From: Scedosporium boydii
Taxonomy: Eukaryota > Ascomycota > Sordariomycetes > Microascales > Microascaceae
DNA length: 64,000 bases
Direction: 5' to 3'
Assembly (NCBI GenBank): GCA_002221725.1
Contig: NJFT01000176.1
Coordinates: 1 to 64,000, forward strand
The translations under genes and the position numbers were made by a program. Below are positions 8,792 through 22,396 of the stretch, in pieces; position 1 is the first letter of the stretch, and the number at the start of each line of letters is the position of its first letter. Under the pieces are notes generated by a model, which saw only the letters and a program-made list of their open reading frames with translations, searched no databases and was not told where the DNA came from.

Positions 8792-11700
8792 GGCGCCGCC
8801 TTCTTCCGCCCTTCTATCCTTTGAATTGTCCGTGAATTGAGAGAATTATGCCGGTTTGGGGAGAGGCGCGAGGCCAGGCCGTTTGGGTGAAGTCGCGCGC
8901 GTTTTACTCCGAGGGAGTCGTTAAGAAACAACCATCGCGAGATATAAAACAAAGGGAAAAAGGAAGAATAAAGAAGAAAGAAGAAAGAGCCCAACCTTCG
9001 CTGTCTTGTAGAATCGAGTTCTACGGGGGCTAAAGAAGAAAAGGCGCACGTCGGTTAAATGATCGGATCGTGTTTGTTGTTAATGGTGGCGAAGAAGTCC
9101 AGTCTGGCCATGAAAGCCGCGGAACACTCCAAAAGACCCCGACTTCTCGTATAAGAGGGAGGTTCGGCCTCGTTTCTACTAAAACTAGTTTTGGTTTCCA
9201 CCTAGGATACCTAGATATATCTCCCTCCGAAAGGGGATGGACGGCGACTTGTAACGAACGAACGACCGTAGCTCCGCTTGACTGGAAGGTGACGAGGCTT
9301 CCGTTCCTATTATACCGGAAATACCACATCTTTGCCCCCGGGTTTTCTGTATTAACACGTCTCTGCAGTTTTAACAGATCAATATATTGCGCTCCCGGAT
9401 ATCCACAATCACATCCATCATGCAGTACGCTTACCTATGCCGCTTCGAATTGGGATATTGGGGTAGCATCAATGAGTGTGTATGAGTGTACGCCCACAAT
9501 TGACATCTCTACTATTTCCCCTCTCCTCCTCCTCCTCCTCCTCCGCATGCACGCTCTTTCTGATATTCGCCTCCGGTTGTGCCGTTTCCAGTAAGGCTCT
9601 GTCTGTCTATCGACGTGAAGTCATTTTATTTTATTTTATTTTAATAATAGATCCCGGGGCGACATCGTCAAGGCACGGGAATAAATGATCACACGCCTGG
9701 TTGGATCCATGATTCGAAGAATTGACCGGACCCAAGGAAACCGAGAATAAAAGACATGAACTGGCGCACGGGGCAAGAAAGCGAAGATGAATATGAATGA
9801 ATACTCGAAAGAATCCACGCACCACCTCCCCCGCATGCCGCATGCCGCATGGCTGAGGGACAGGGACGGGCTGGAATTGACGGAGGGTACGGCGTGGATC
9901 GGGCTGGCTGTCCCTTTACACACTTGGCATCGAGAATTAGAGAATTAAAGTTACCAGTTTTCATCAGGTACGGCGGCATGGCGGGCATGTGTATGACTTG
10001 ATGGTTGGGAGGGTGAGATGCGAGTTGCGAATATGGATGGGTGTGATGCTTAATTTGATTTGACGTGTGAGAGCATCTTGACTTGAAGGGTGCAAGGTAC
10101 CGTTACCAAACTGGATGGCTGCAGATAGTTGATGGGAGTGAATGGGGTGAAGTACACGCATCCAAATATCGAGTGGACTTTGGTTAAAGCTGTCCTCCCC
10201 TCCTCCTATTAGGGATGGGCCGCCGGTCTGAGGCAGGCGCAGAGACTTCCTAGCTCCGAGAGTCTGGCTGGAGAGGTGTGCCTGCAACATGAAGGTCTTT
10301 GAGTCGTGGGAAATAGAGCCATATCTGTATAGATGTCAATGCCATAGATTCTAGCCACCAACGAACCATTGATGGATCCAGTCATGCGTTTCCTAGCATG
10401 AAGAAACAAGATCTCCGTTTCCTTTGTTTCAGATCGGCCAAGCGAGCCCATCAGTGGTGAACATCGAGCCCTGTTGGGCCAGGACAAGAACAGAAAGGTG
10501 GAACGAGGAGAGAGAGCCCGACTCCAGCACTAGGCAAGCGGAGCTGTCGATCCGCCGCCAACCACGATGACGCCGAGTCAATCGTCATCATCAAATTGAT
10601 TGATCCATCCCAGAACCCAACTCTATCCGACTTTTTTTAAGGTTGGCGCAAAGTCCAATAGGGTTGTCCATAATCGGATTGCCTCAATCAAACCCCAAAC
10701 CCCAATGCTTCCATCCTTCTCGGTCTTCAACCTGTCGAAGTGGGCCCACGCCTCATTCTCTTTTACCCGCTTCGGGTGGCGGCAACGCCCACCATGGCCA
10801 GAAGAAAGAGAAGGTCGTAACTGGGTAGGCTGGAATCGGCTATGTATGACGACTCGGCGTTTTATATTTGGTAGACTTTTCTTTTGGCTGGTTTAGCCAG
10901 TTCCGTGATTGGAATACGGAACCAGGTCTAACACCACCAGTCGGTGCCAAAATCGACTTCATCCGTTGCTCTCTTTATTACTCCTTACCCCTCCCTCCCT
11001 CCCTCCCTCCCCCCAGCCTGTTCCGTTTTGCATTGTCTTCACCTGGCTTAGATTGTTAGCAGATACGGAAGGAAAGACGTAGGGTCTCGTAGAGAAGATT
11101 GGGTGGATGAACTCGCTGAAAATCGCCAGGTCGAGGATACATCATTCGATGAGGTCCATTTGATGATTATTTGTCCGGATGAGATGTGACATGGGATGAG
11201 TAAGGCTCGTCCCTGCGTACACATCCTGACTGGCCGCCATTGTGAGGGATCCGTAGAATTGCCTCTTATTTGGGTCACCGAGGGCTGATTGCCGGTGGGA
11301 CGGAGAATCAAGAAGTGGGTTGTAATACCAGCGAGACCAAGGCTTTGGGTTTCATGGGGCCGTCCGTGGACCATCTCTGGATTGACCTAAGACCAATTAC
11401 CTGCAAGTTGCTGTTATCCTCTGGCGTCGAATCTTCTCTAATCCGATGCTTCAAGCTATTGGTATATGGCCATTGAACTCTGGTATTTCTGTTCTTGTCT
11501 TCATGGATTCGGAAAAACGGGCCTTTTGGGGGTCGAGAGAAACATCGGAGACCAGCAGATCGGTCCTCTTCAAGACTAACCTCAATCCCCCAGTCCACAC
11601 CTCCCTCCCAAAAAGGGCTACTGGAATTCACCCGCCGGCCCCCAAGTGTCTGGCGAGGACTTTTGGCGCCGGAAGGCTGGCGATGATACCCCGTCAGCGT

Positions 11701-14700
11701 TCCTTTTAAAACGCAGAATGAGAAGCTACCTCGTATGGCCAAAGGGGGTGCTGGGTCTGAGCTGAGGATACAATATCAATTGTTAATATGTTGTAACCTG
11801 GGGTGCCTCGGACGGGTGTGTCTGGTACCTCCCCGGTCCCAGGTCCAATTGATCATTAACTGAGGTACCGCATTATATCGGTAAAAGGGTCATGAGTCGG
11901 GCGACGCGAGCCGGATATTTTCTGGGATGTAAACGTTGCATTGCATCGCGGCGGATTCTTGAGGATCTCTTCAACCATACGAAGTACAACCATGAATGAA
12001 GTACGAAGTACTTCCACCTGTTTGTTTCTCTGCCACTCCACGAGATTTTCCAAAAGACTGAACGGAGAAAGGCTCATCATCAATATCTGCGTTTTGGGTC
12101 TTGTGAAGACGAGATGCCAACTAACCTATACGAGGAGATATTTCTCTTGGTTGGTGATCCTTAACCCTCATTATTCAGGCTGTTGTGCCCTGCAAAAATG
12201 CCTCTTTTAAAGGTCAAAATTCAAATTGAGCCAAAAAAATGAAGGGATAAGATGTATATTGGAAACAGGAAGGAAAAAGAAACGAATTACGGAGTAGGTG
12301 TGGCATTGGAAGGGCGCCGGGATGAAGGAGTCCTCTCATTGTTTGTTTGTTTGTCGTATTTCCTTGCTAACTTCTGCTCTTGAGCTATTCTTGGAAGGAG
12401 GCTGTCCCACGGATGGAGGATTCTCCGTCATCCCGACCGACCGCCTACCAGTACCAAGTTCGCAATCGCTGCGATGTGCATTCGGTTACGTCCTCAACCT
12501 TGCTGGACACACCTGAATCACCCACTCCAGCGTCGTAGTAAGTAAAGTGGCTTGATTGCTACACAAAACCGGAGCCGCGAGCTTCTCGAGGGCGGCCCGC
12601 GTCTCTTGCAAGCAGAGAACTTGGTGTCCGTAATTGGACAGACGATCCTGCGCCGCAAGAGTACTCAGGTATGACCTTCACTACTTTCGTCATCTCCATG
12701 GACTAACTTGGTCGTGAATAGGTGACTGACTCGCATGAGAGAGTGACACCTATTACCAGTGTCCATACTCCCCTCTACGCGTGGTCAAATTTTTCGTGGA
12801 TAAGAACTCGAAGAGGATGAGGTTCTTTGATTCTCTTCGACGTATCATACTCTCTCGGTGCACCTATTTGCCGTTCGCGCCGCTCGGCTACCTCATCTCT
12901 CTTGCTTCCTGAGGTGTTGGCACGATTTCATTTTTGGTCTTAGCCCCTCTGGTATTAATAGCCTGCCAAAATGATCCATCCTGTAGGACTGAGGTTCTGG
13001 AACCCCCCTCCCACTGGTGAGTGAGAAGACAGCGCGTGATGCGTGATATCACACAAGGTGTCATCGATCATCTACCCAACTCGACGCGAGCAGTGTTGGT
13101 ATTGCCGCCGAAAAGGTAATAGGGAGGTGTGTTTCCCATGCTGATCCTTGCTTCGTCACTCGTCCAAGTAGATTTCGTTTCTTATTCAATATTCGCAGTG
13201 TGATGGTGGATTTTCGAAAATCGCAACCACTCTCCCTGCAGGTTTGGGTCTTGAAGGGAGTACGAAGTAAGAATGCCCCTTCCTGCTCGGGAAGAAAACA
13301 CTGCCACTGAAACATGGTTCATCTTGTCCTTGGCGAATCAAATGTTCCTCAGGAGAGCTGAAAGGCATTCGACATTCCGTGGAGCCGTGGAATCTTGGGG
13401 GAGGAACCTGCGATACTGGAATCGCGATGGCATTACTCCTTACCCTCCCTTGATCCCGCATCGTGGAGACGCTTGATCCGAATCGATTCTTCACAGACCA
13501 AGAATCAGCCCTGTGTTGTATTTTATACACTTTAGAAGCCTAATTAGGTTTTGCGGTAAGACTTAGAGAATGGAAGTTTTGGGCTCCCTCGACGCAAGGG
13601 GGGGATGTCAATACCTTCTCACGCTGTCCCAAAAGGCCAATAGAGACGTCATTGACGTCCAATTTCGACACTAGGACCGCGAAACATTCCTGGATAGGAA
13701 GGACGCCACTTCTGAAGTGCCGAGCCTGATATCACATTCGTCTCTATCTGGAAGGGAGATGACAGAACACGAAATATCGTCCGAAAATGTCACGCAGGGC
13801 GGGCGTGACACGAAGACTCAATTCGTTGTTCAAGATCAGGCGGACTGGGGCATGAGGTTTGCTCGTGACCGCGACAATAGGATACCCTTCGATCATATGT
13901 ATCTCCCCAGAGGTAAGACATTGCTACAACGGATCAATTTAAGCTTATAACACCCCTCCAGTGGCTGACGCCGTGTCGCTACCTAAACTGTTCATTGTTT
14001 TCTTCCTGATGGAAGCGATACTCTTCTCCCTTTGGGCGGCGTTCAGCATCTTCTTGGCAAAGAGCAAAGACTTATTACACATGAGGCCGTTCTTGGAATG
14101 CCCACCACTGTTTACATGCCAACAGATAACCTTGAGAAGTTTTAACCTCAACCCGCCCATCTACGTACTTGTCAGATACCTTTGTACTTCATACTCCATC
14201 TTCCCAAAATGGGATATCCAACAGTTTGGGCGCCAACGCAGACTATTGACTTTTCCGAAAGCCAAAGATCCAAGCGCTGAGATATCTCGGGTCCAAGTAC
14301 GAGGTAAAATCCGTCAAGTAAAGGCGTAATATCAGATTCGCTACTTCGTACTCTGGAACAGGCTGCGGGCGAGGTACTAACCTATTTTATGCCAGCCACT
14401 ATTAGGGTACTTCGTGTGCTTGAATCGGGTTCGTCAAGATCAACCATCACATCGATGAAGTTACCGGAGGCTAAAAAAAAACAAAAAAGGAGAGTTGACA
14501 GAACCAATCCTTGACTGGAATGAAGACTTCGCGATGCTAGTGGGCTGGATTCTGTCCGAGGTCAAGAAACTAGACTGGATCAAGATTAGGAAAAGTGCCC
14601 CAAGGGTCCGTAGAAAGGAAAGGGGGCGTCCGTCGTTGCCAAGAAGAGGCTAGCGAAAGACGGTAAAAAGATGGAGTGGGTTGGACCCCGACATTTTTTT

Positions 14701-15814
14701 TTCCTTCTTCCCCTTTCTTTCATCATCTCCCTTTCTGGGTCCCTTCCCCGACGAACTTGCGTGTTCCGTCGATCTGTTTGCACGTCCTCACAACATGTGA
14801 GGGTGTCATCGACGAGGACCTCGGTTCAAAATTTTTTTTTTTAGCAGCCCCTCTAAATCCGTGCGAATCGTGATGCTTCACTGTTGATCCTTATTTTCAC
14901 GTCCTCTTTGCCTGTCCACTCCTCTTTGGAAGCAGGTTTGACGGGTTTGACGGGAGGCTGTTGGTCTGAGCTCGCTAGGGGGTAGCTCCCCGCAGCCGCC
15001 TGCATAATGGATTGGACAGGACACGACAATGATATTGTGTCGGTGCGCGATCTTGCAAGCTGCTTGAAGTCATGCGCCATAATGTCCATGCGGCGTCTTG
15101 GGTTTATTGAAGATGGGAGGACTTTCAGGTCCGTTCCGATTTACTAGGGTTGACGGCCGATTTTGGGGGCGCCGAACATCGAGTTACTTCGTAGTATTTT
15201 GCCCTGGTTTGTGTGGGAGAGGCTACGAAGACTTAGCATTTTGGGAGTCTAAGCTTGTGTGGTGGCGGGTTCAATTGCTACATGTAAACTCTCCTCGCCA
15301 GCGCTTTTTCCTTTTCAATTTTTCTCTCTTCCTTTTCGGCTCTATGTAAAGAATAACGGGCCACCCATCAGTGGTCCGATTCCCGAGGGTCCGGACATCA
15401 TAACCGAGTTTCCTTGTTCTTGCGATGCAGAGCACGCAGAGCACAGTTCTGTATCTGGTCTGAGGTAAACGGTCCCTTGCAGGACAATGCTGCGGTATGG
15501 GGGAGGGGAGAGGAATGGAGGGTCGCATTCAGAAGACCCAGTCCAATCTCCCGGCTCACGGAGCCGTACCGGTCTAATGCAGCAACTAGAACATAGTGCT
15601 GTGCCAGCTCCATTTAGGGATGCTCCATCACTCGGTGTGAAGAGCCTGAGATGCACTAAATTCAGATTGCTGGGGTGTTGTGCAGTATTATACCACTTCG
15701 TACTCCATACTAGTAGACCAATAGCCCTTCATAGTCTTTGCTTTGCTCTATCTTCCGCGCTACCCAGACCTCTGGTAGTGTAATCGTACTAGACTAGTGA
15801 AGTGGTGTAATTAC

Positions 15815-15830
15815 TACGAAGTACTTCGTA
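15815..15830. repeat. Perfect 16-bp palindrome TACGAAGTACTTCGTA
   Basis: One of three full-length copies of the palindromic motif that recurs in the gene-poor region; the dyad centre is at 15822/15823. Confidence 0.95.
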
Positions 15831-17130
15831 TGAAGCAGCATGTTTGACGAAGCCCTGATAGTTGGCCCCTCTTCGCCGTTAATGGAGATCGCGGTGTGGG
15901 ATTCAATGATCTGGTCATTTTTCTTCTCCAGTAGTCCGATTGATCATTGTGGTGTAATTCGAGGCCTCTGAAGTCCGAGGGGATCGTCCAGCGGTCCAAG
16001 TGTACTTTGTGCAAAAGCAGTACTATCTGCGTACTTCGTACTGGGGTCTGCGGCTTCTTCATTGTTCATATTGTTCATCATCAAATTGCACTGGCTAAGC
16101 GTCCTGTCCTGACAAGGGGATCACCGTTGATCTTGTCGTCCTTGGTTTAGCGGTTAACCCGACAGTTTGGATTCCTCACCATCCGACCTGGGTTCCGTTA
16201 TGCTTCTGGACCGATCGTTACAGTCCATATCACGAGAGAAGAGACCAACTGCTTCCTAATGCGTAGACCAGAGGATGATGATATCTCTCGATATTAATCA
16301 GTCGACGTTTTATTGATGACTTGGTACAGGGGACGTGAGAATAACCGTATTGAACCATCACACGGAATTCTGCGATCTGTGACAGTGGGATGTGCCAATA
16401 ACGCACCTTCTCGTTGCCCTCCTGGACGATCAATTACTTCGTTTGTAGGGCATACTTAGTCTGCATCTGGCAATTGCCTGGCTGGTTCGTCGGAGGACTT
16501 AAAGAGTACTTTGCACAATCCGCTGCGAGATGACAGGGGGAGAGCACTGACGATTTGGAGGATTTGGAGATGTATCGATGATACTAGCCCGTGCAGACTA
16601 ACGAGAGAGATCTATCCACCTACCAAAACTGGACAGAGCTGCCACCCGAAGAAACAACCCGCCTTGCAAACTAACGAGAACAAGGGCGCAACGAAACACT
16701 GATGGTCTCTTCCAAAAGCCGGGTATGTTAGCGAGAGAATGATGCACTCGCGGACGACGCATTTACTTCCTACGAAGGAGATTATGCCGGATCTGATATG
16801 ATCTCGTTGTGCCTTAATACTTGGTACTAATAAGGACTCTGACGAGGCATTTCCATCGTCACGATGGACGAGAGCTCCTCGGCCGGGGGGAGAAAAGGGA
16901 AAAGAGAGACTGGACAGGAATGGTGGTTGGCACCCTTGAAATCTGCAGTGGACTGAAGAAAGCGGCGACAGCAGTGGGATGAGGTTAGGATTACCCCAAG
17001 TCGTAGGCCTGCGACCTTAGCCGGGGTGCTACTTGCCCGTTGTTTTGTTCGTGGGTACATCGTGCACAAGCGTGGGAAACAGCATGAGCTTTGGCCGCCT
17101 CGCCAGCGATTTTGTCATTGATATCAATCT

Positions 17131-17154
17131 ACACTACGAAGTACTTCGTAGTGT
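17131..17154. repeat. Perfect 24-bp palindrome built on TACGAAGTACTTCGTA
   Basis: The left arm ACACTACGAAGT is exactly reverse-complemented by ACTTCGTAGTGT, giving a 24-bp perfect dyad, the longest of the three. Confidence 0.95.
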
Positions 17155-17997
17155 GTGAGTAACAGGATGAGGTGAGTACTAGTGTTCAACTTGATCCATT
17201 TTATCAGAATGAGGAGGAGGACGGAGTTTCACAGTTGAGGTTATGACGGACCGAAACCGAAACTACTCACCGGGCGGAAAATGCCATTGGCGGGCTGGCC
17301 ATTAATCCTAAGCCTGACACCCTCCAGTTTGTTCAATGTTCTGTTTCCTTTGTTGCGGTTTACTTCGTTCATTGATGCTTCGTCGTGAATCGTTGATTGA
17401 AAATGTACGAGGATAGTACTGCGACGGACGAAGTACTCTGAAAGAGCTTGTTCCTGGCCTAGACCTATACGATTGTATTTAGTACTCCTGAAATACATAA
17501 TATTCTAGGTATAATGTGCCCATGGCCTCGTGTAGTCTAGGTACTTTGTACATAAAGCACGTCTCCATACTAACTCGCGGTCGTCGAGAAGACAAAAGAC
17601 TATTGGACTCACTCCAAGTACTTGTAGTTTTGCTTCGTAGTGCAGCCAGCCGGCTTCATCAACCATTTTCTCAGTACCTTATCCCCTGCGAGGCACTGGA
17701 TTTGTACTCATATGTACGAGGTCCTTCAGAGTCACTCACCACGAAGCATATGTGGTCTGTTGGGCAGGTCCAGGGCGGAAAGCTGCAGGGATGTGTCCTG
17801 AATAGATGTCTTGAGCTTGCAATTCCGAGTGGGTACCAGGATCACCTTGATCTGCAACGACACCCCTCAATCTCTGGCCAGTGGAACCCTTTCCCCTGAC
17901 CCGCGCTGCGCTTCCCCCCTTCCTCTTCTGTGTTTCCAGAAGGGATCAAGAGGCAGGGATCGAACAATGTCTCTTCAGTGTCGTGCTCCTGAGGCAG

Positions 17998-18019
17998 ATG
18001 TACGAAGTACTTCGTACAT
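17998..18019. repeat. Perfect 22-bp palindrome built on TACGAAGTACTTCGTA
   Basis: ATGTACGAAGT followed by its exact reverse complement. A further half-copy (GTACTTCGTAC) lies about 45 bp downstream at 18063. Confidence 0.95.
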
Positions 18020-19826
18020 GAATTCACAAGACATTCAATGTTACTCTATTTCTCAATTGGATGTACTTCGTACCGAGTACTGATTGCTTCAGGAGGAAGT
18101 CGAGATCGATCTCTCTTGAGACCATCACCCCCATCACCCCTCATTGCGAAGAACCTCTGCTTATGTGAAGGAAGGACCACATTCCTGGCTGCCCATACAC
18201 TGAGACTCGCAGTTGAGGCTTTGAGTACTTCCTCGTGCCAGTAACCAGACCAGTAGAGCACTCAACTGGATGCAAATTCACATCCAACAGCGCCCGTTAC
18301 CACGTGGCTATAGGGCCCCTGAGAGAGCCCGCTCCGATCCATACCCCAACCGATAAGCCCCTCTTTCCTCTTTGCTCGTTAGCTTGCTCCGTACTTCGTA
18401 GAGTCGACAGATTGGATACAATTGTACTTACAAAGAAGGAGAGGGCAAGTCCAAGTCGAGAGTGCCTGGGGTGGTTGTATTGGCTCCTTCCTTGCAGGCC
18501 TTGTCAATTGTACACTCATAAGACTACGGCGCCTTCCTCCTGCATGTAGAATCTGCCCATCTTAATACTCCCACCTTCCTGCTGCCCTGCTGCCCTGCTG
18601 TTCCGTTGTCATTGTTCTTCCCTCTCTAAAAGCCCTTATTTCCCAATTGACTCCCTCCGACGTGAGGGCATTATTTCCTGCTCACAGGAGTCGATGAAAA
18701 TTTGGTTGTCAGGTGTTTCTTGCAGACAATTCCAGCTCTGAGCTTGCGTCCAAATCTGTTGCCAGCATCTTCATCTTCAACTTGGTCCGCACCCACAATT
18801 CTTGGAAACCGATCGAGCGGTACGGCGCAACCGAGGAGCTAAATTGCGACCTCAGGCGGGTAAGAGAAGACAGCAAAAAAAAAAAAAATCGATATAGAAA
18901 AGAAAACCCTGCCTTCGACTGGAAAATCTTTCTGCCACTGTCACCTATCGACTGAGCTTGCGCTGTACCAGTCTGCGTTGGTCTAAAAGCAAGTTTTCCT
19001 GCGCTTATATGCTCCTTGGCAGGTTGCTTCTTCAGGTCCCAATAAGAACCGACCTTTCGCGCCGACAACTTGGGCATCGTCGTGTCCCAAACTCTGTCTT
19101 CAATAAATTCCCCACCGACCAGGGAATCAAAGTGTAAGTTGCCCCAGTTGAGCTACTCGGTGGCCTTGTTCTGCAAGGAACCCGCTCCTTGCTACTTCTC
19201 GATTCTGGAGACAAGCGCGCTCCGGGAGGATCTAACTAAAAACTAACCTTTGCTACGGACAGCTCCGACAAGCAGTGAAATCGGCTGATCCCCCTCTCCC
19301 AAGCAACGGCCCCGTTGTCATTAGCGCCGTTTTCATTTTCAATTTTTTTTTTTTTTCTCTTTTGGGCGGTCTTGATATTTACTGGCGAGTCCCGCTGGCA
19401 GATCGATTTCGCCGTTGACTGCAGTCTTCTTCCGTCCTTGGAGAAAATTTGAGACTGGTGATTGGAGCACGAACCGAACCGCCGAAACCTAGAAGTTCTC
19501 GTCGAGTCTGGACCTTGGCCTGTGCATTGCGCGGAGACAACCCAAAAAATTATCGAGCCTTTGACCGACTACACGCCGAAACGCGTACGGGAACTCGAGA
19601 TTAAGTTTAAGGTTGTCGTCTCCGTCGCAGTGATATCCGCTGCTGTTGATCGCTTCGCGTCGGCAATCTTGACGAGTGATCGACGGTGCTTCGAAGTCAT
19701 CCATCCGTCATTGGCGAACAGGAGGACGTGCGTCCCAGCTTGAACCACAAAAGCGATCGGAGTCTTACACCGTGCCCCTCCTGCGACCACCAAAACCACC
19801 TGCTTGCGACCCCACCAACTGTCACC

Positions 19827-21764
19827 ATGCGTCTCTTCAGCAGAAAGAAATCCCACAAGAGTGGTGATGCGAGCCCGACCATCAAGCCGTCTCAGTCCAA
19901 TGCGAGCCTGAAATCTGGGCATTCGAGTCTTAAATCCCCCATCGGAACGAACCCTAACGGAAACCGGACATCTGGAGGAAGCACAAATCCTTCAACTCCC
20001 ATGTCTCCATTTTCGCCTACCAACATGCCCCAGGTTGATATGCCACGACCCCCAGATCCGCAGCTGGACCCTGCCGGCTACCTCAGAAGCCTGAATGCTG
20101 TTCGCGAGAGGAGCAAGCTGGTCACCGATAAGGCGTTAAGGAATGACCTAAAGCACTTTGACGTTGATATGGGCAAGTTCCCCGACGTCGTCACCTTCGT
20201 TTCCCAGATTATCAAGGTAAGCATTGCGCCGTCATTTGGCTACGGACCTGTCCCGATTGCCACTTTGGAGTCTAAACATCTTGGCTGGAGTTATTTTTGT
20301 CTCGCGCATAAAGTCCGGATAGCTGACCTACCGATGCCATCTAGCGTGATTACGATGCTCCTTTCGCCAATATTCCCCCTCATGGCCGTCATCAACATTT
20401 CTGTGTTGGTGGCCGAGATCGTATTGCCGCCTTGCTCTCTACGTTCCAGGAGGTTGACCTTTCCGAGAAGTGCCGTCGATTGATCGACCTATACCTTGTG
20501 AGCGTCCTGCTCGATGCCGGAGCAGGAACCGAGTGGAGCTACAAGAGCACGGAAAATGGTCGTGTATACCGCCGGTCTGAGGGCATTGCTATTGCCAGCC
20601 TGGAGATGTTCAAGCATGTAAGTGCACATTCATCATCGCCCCTCCTCGGACTACAGATGTGCTCACATATTCTTCTCTCCAGGGAGTCTTTTCTGGCAAC
20701 CCCAACAATAAATTCCAAGTTGACAAGATAGGATTGGCACAACTTACCCCCGAAAAGGTCGCCCAAGGTCTCCAATCAAGGCCCGGAAACCTCATGGCCG
20801 GGGTTCCTGGACGAGCTGACCTCCTTGTCCGACTGTCGAAGGCTTTGGATGAAAAGAAGGAGTATTTCGGCGAAGATGGGAGGCCTGGAAACATGATTGG
20901 TAAAGCCTTCTCATGTCGACTGTTCGTTTGCGCCCGGTGGTTTTTGCTAACTGTATGCTCCAGAATACTTGCTCTCGCACCCTTCAACACAGGCCACTTC
21001 TATGCCTATCGTGCCGCTCCCCGTTCTATGGAATGTTCTAATGGATGGTTTAATATCTATCTGGCCTCCTTCCCGCACTACTATTAACGACATCCCCCTA
21101 GGTGATGCCTGGCCTTGCCAATCTCTACCCCAACCCACCGCAAGTCCCACGACCGCCACCTTCTCGCCATTCCCCCAGTCTGGAACCTCGTCGACGGCTC
21201 CCTGGGAGTCTATTCTTCCTTTCCACAAGTTGACGCAATGGCTCTGCTACAGTCTAATGCAGCCGATGCAATCCCTGCTACGCATTCACTTTGCAGGAAC
21301 GGAGCTCCTCACCGGTCTCCCTGAATACCGCAATGGTGGCCTATTCATTGATCTAGGTGTTTTGACGTTGAAGCCAACTGACGCGGAGAGGGGTTTGGAC
21401 AATTACGCCGAACACTGCCGCGTCACTGGCCGCAAGGGCGTTGAAGTGGCACCCATGTTCCAACCCGGCGACGATGTGGTGGTTGAGTGGCGGGGCGTAA
21501 CAGTTGGCTTCCTAGACATCCTCTGTGTGGAAGTCAACAAGGCGCTGAGGAGCGAGCTTAATGGCAACGAGTTGTCACTCCCACAACTCCTCGAGGCTGG
21601 AAGCTGGAAGGTCAGTAGAGATAGCACTCCCTTTACTACCACCTCAACTCTTATGTCTATTGTTACTAACGGACCTCTAGGGTGGTCGAGAGATTGCCGA
21701 AGTCAGCCGGCCAAACACGAAGGAGCCGCCGATTTTGATCGACACAGATGGAACTGTTTTCTGA
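19827..21764 (+). CDS. URC4: URC4/urg3-family (DUF1688) protein, uracil catabolism
   Basis: Five exons: 19827-20216, 20345-20617, 20683-20899, 20964-21610 and 21681-21764. The protein is about 536 residues. Its first 85 residues are a low-complexity Ser/Asn/Pro-rich extension; the DUF1688 domain starts at DPAGYLRSLNAVRERS and continues through IPPHGRHQHFCVGGRDR, the block after LLDAGAGTEWSY, and the C-terminal LPEYRNGGLFIDLGVL. The family is linked genetically to the fungal URC uracil-degradation pathway, but its reaction is not established. The frame is open upstream to 19686 without splice signals; the ATG at 19827 (MRLFSRKKS) is chosen because the extension has no domain. No other URC gene is visible nearby. 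Confidence 0.9.
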
Positions 21765-22396
21765 TATGAAGTAAAGAAGAGATAGGGGGTGGCGGTTTCG
21801 AGATGATGTAATGAGTTCTCTTCTTCTTCTTCTTCTTCTTCTTCTTCGTCTTCTTCTTCCAAGCCTCTTAGATGGCTTCTTTCGTCTCTATTTTCATGAG
21901 TCCACGGTTAGACCTTACGTATGCTGGTGTGGAGCTGAATGACGAAAAACAAAAATACCGACGGGTTTTCATTTTCGAGCTTTGGAGCCTTGGTCCTTTC
22001 TTCTCTCTTTCCCTTCAGAATTGCTTGTGAAGTGTACCCGTGCCCAATTCTCTCGCAAGCATCAAGATCGCATCACACTTGCACTTGAGACTTTTCTATG
22101 AAACGGATGCTAAAGAAAGAGAGTTTGGATGTTTATGCTATGACTATTGAATGTACCGTCTATATCTCCATCCTTTTCTAATATACATATGATGTCTTGG
22201 GAAGGGGCGGATAACTCTTTCTATCCCCTGTTCCCTATCAAATGAGGAATACAAACAGATTATACATACCCACTGGGAGTTTGAACTAGACAGGCTTGAA
22301 GCAGCCTGTTGTATAGGGCAGGAAATACCGGGTCCCTCTCTCATGACATCCAACTGTTCCTCCCTCGTTCATTGCGCTCACGGGCCACTTTCCGCT
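21765..22396. other. Intergenic, with a (TTC)n repeat
   Basis: The region between the converging URC4 and OXA1 genes. It holds an interrupted TTC microsatellite at about 21818-21859 and otherwise only 3'-flank sequence. Confidence 0.7.

Larger units (their letters stand above)
8792..19826. other. 11 kb gene-poor intergenic region
   Basis: No open frame here shows family motifs, a plausible exon chain or coding-like continuity; the short ORFs overlap on both strands as expected by chance. Base composition is mixed, not the AT-rich composition of RIP blocks. The region contains simple repeats ((CTC)n near 9525-9543, (ATTTT)n near 9625-9645, (CCCT)n near 10985-11012, T runs near 14694, 14829 and 19345) and many copies or half-copies of a TACGAAGTAC motif between 11.9 and 18.4 kb. 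The last few hundred bases before 19827 are presumably the URC4 promoter and leader. A long non-coding RNA gene cannot be excluded. Confidence 0.6.

Noticed and set aside
10985..11012. CCCT-rich run considered as telomere-like repeat
   Set aside because: The unit is CCCT rather than the fungal CCCTAA, and it is short and internal.
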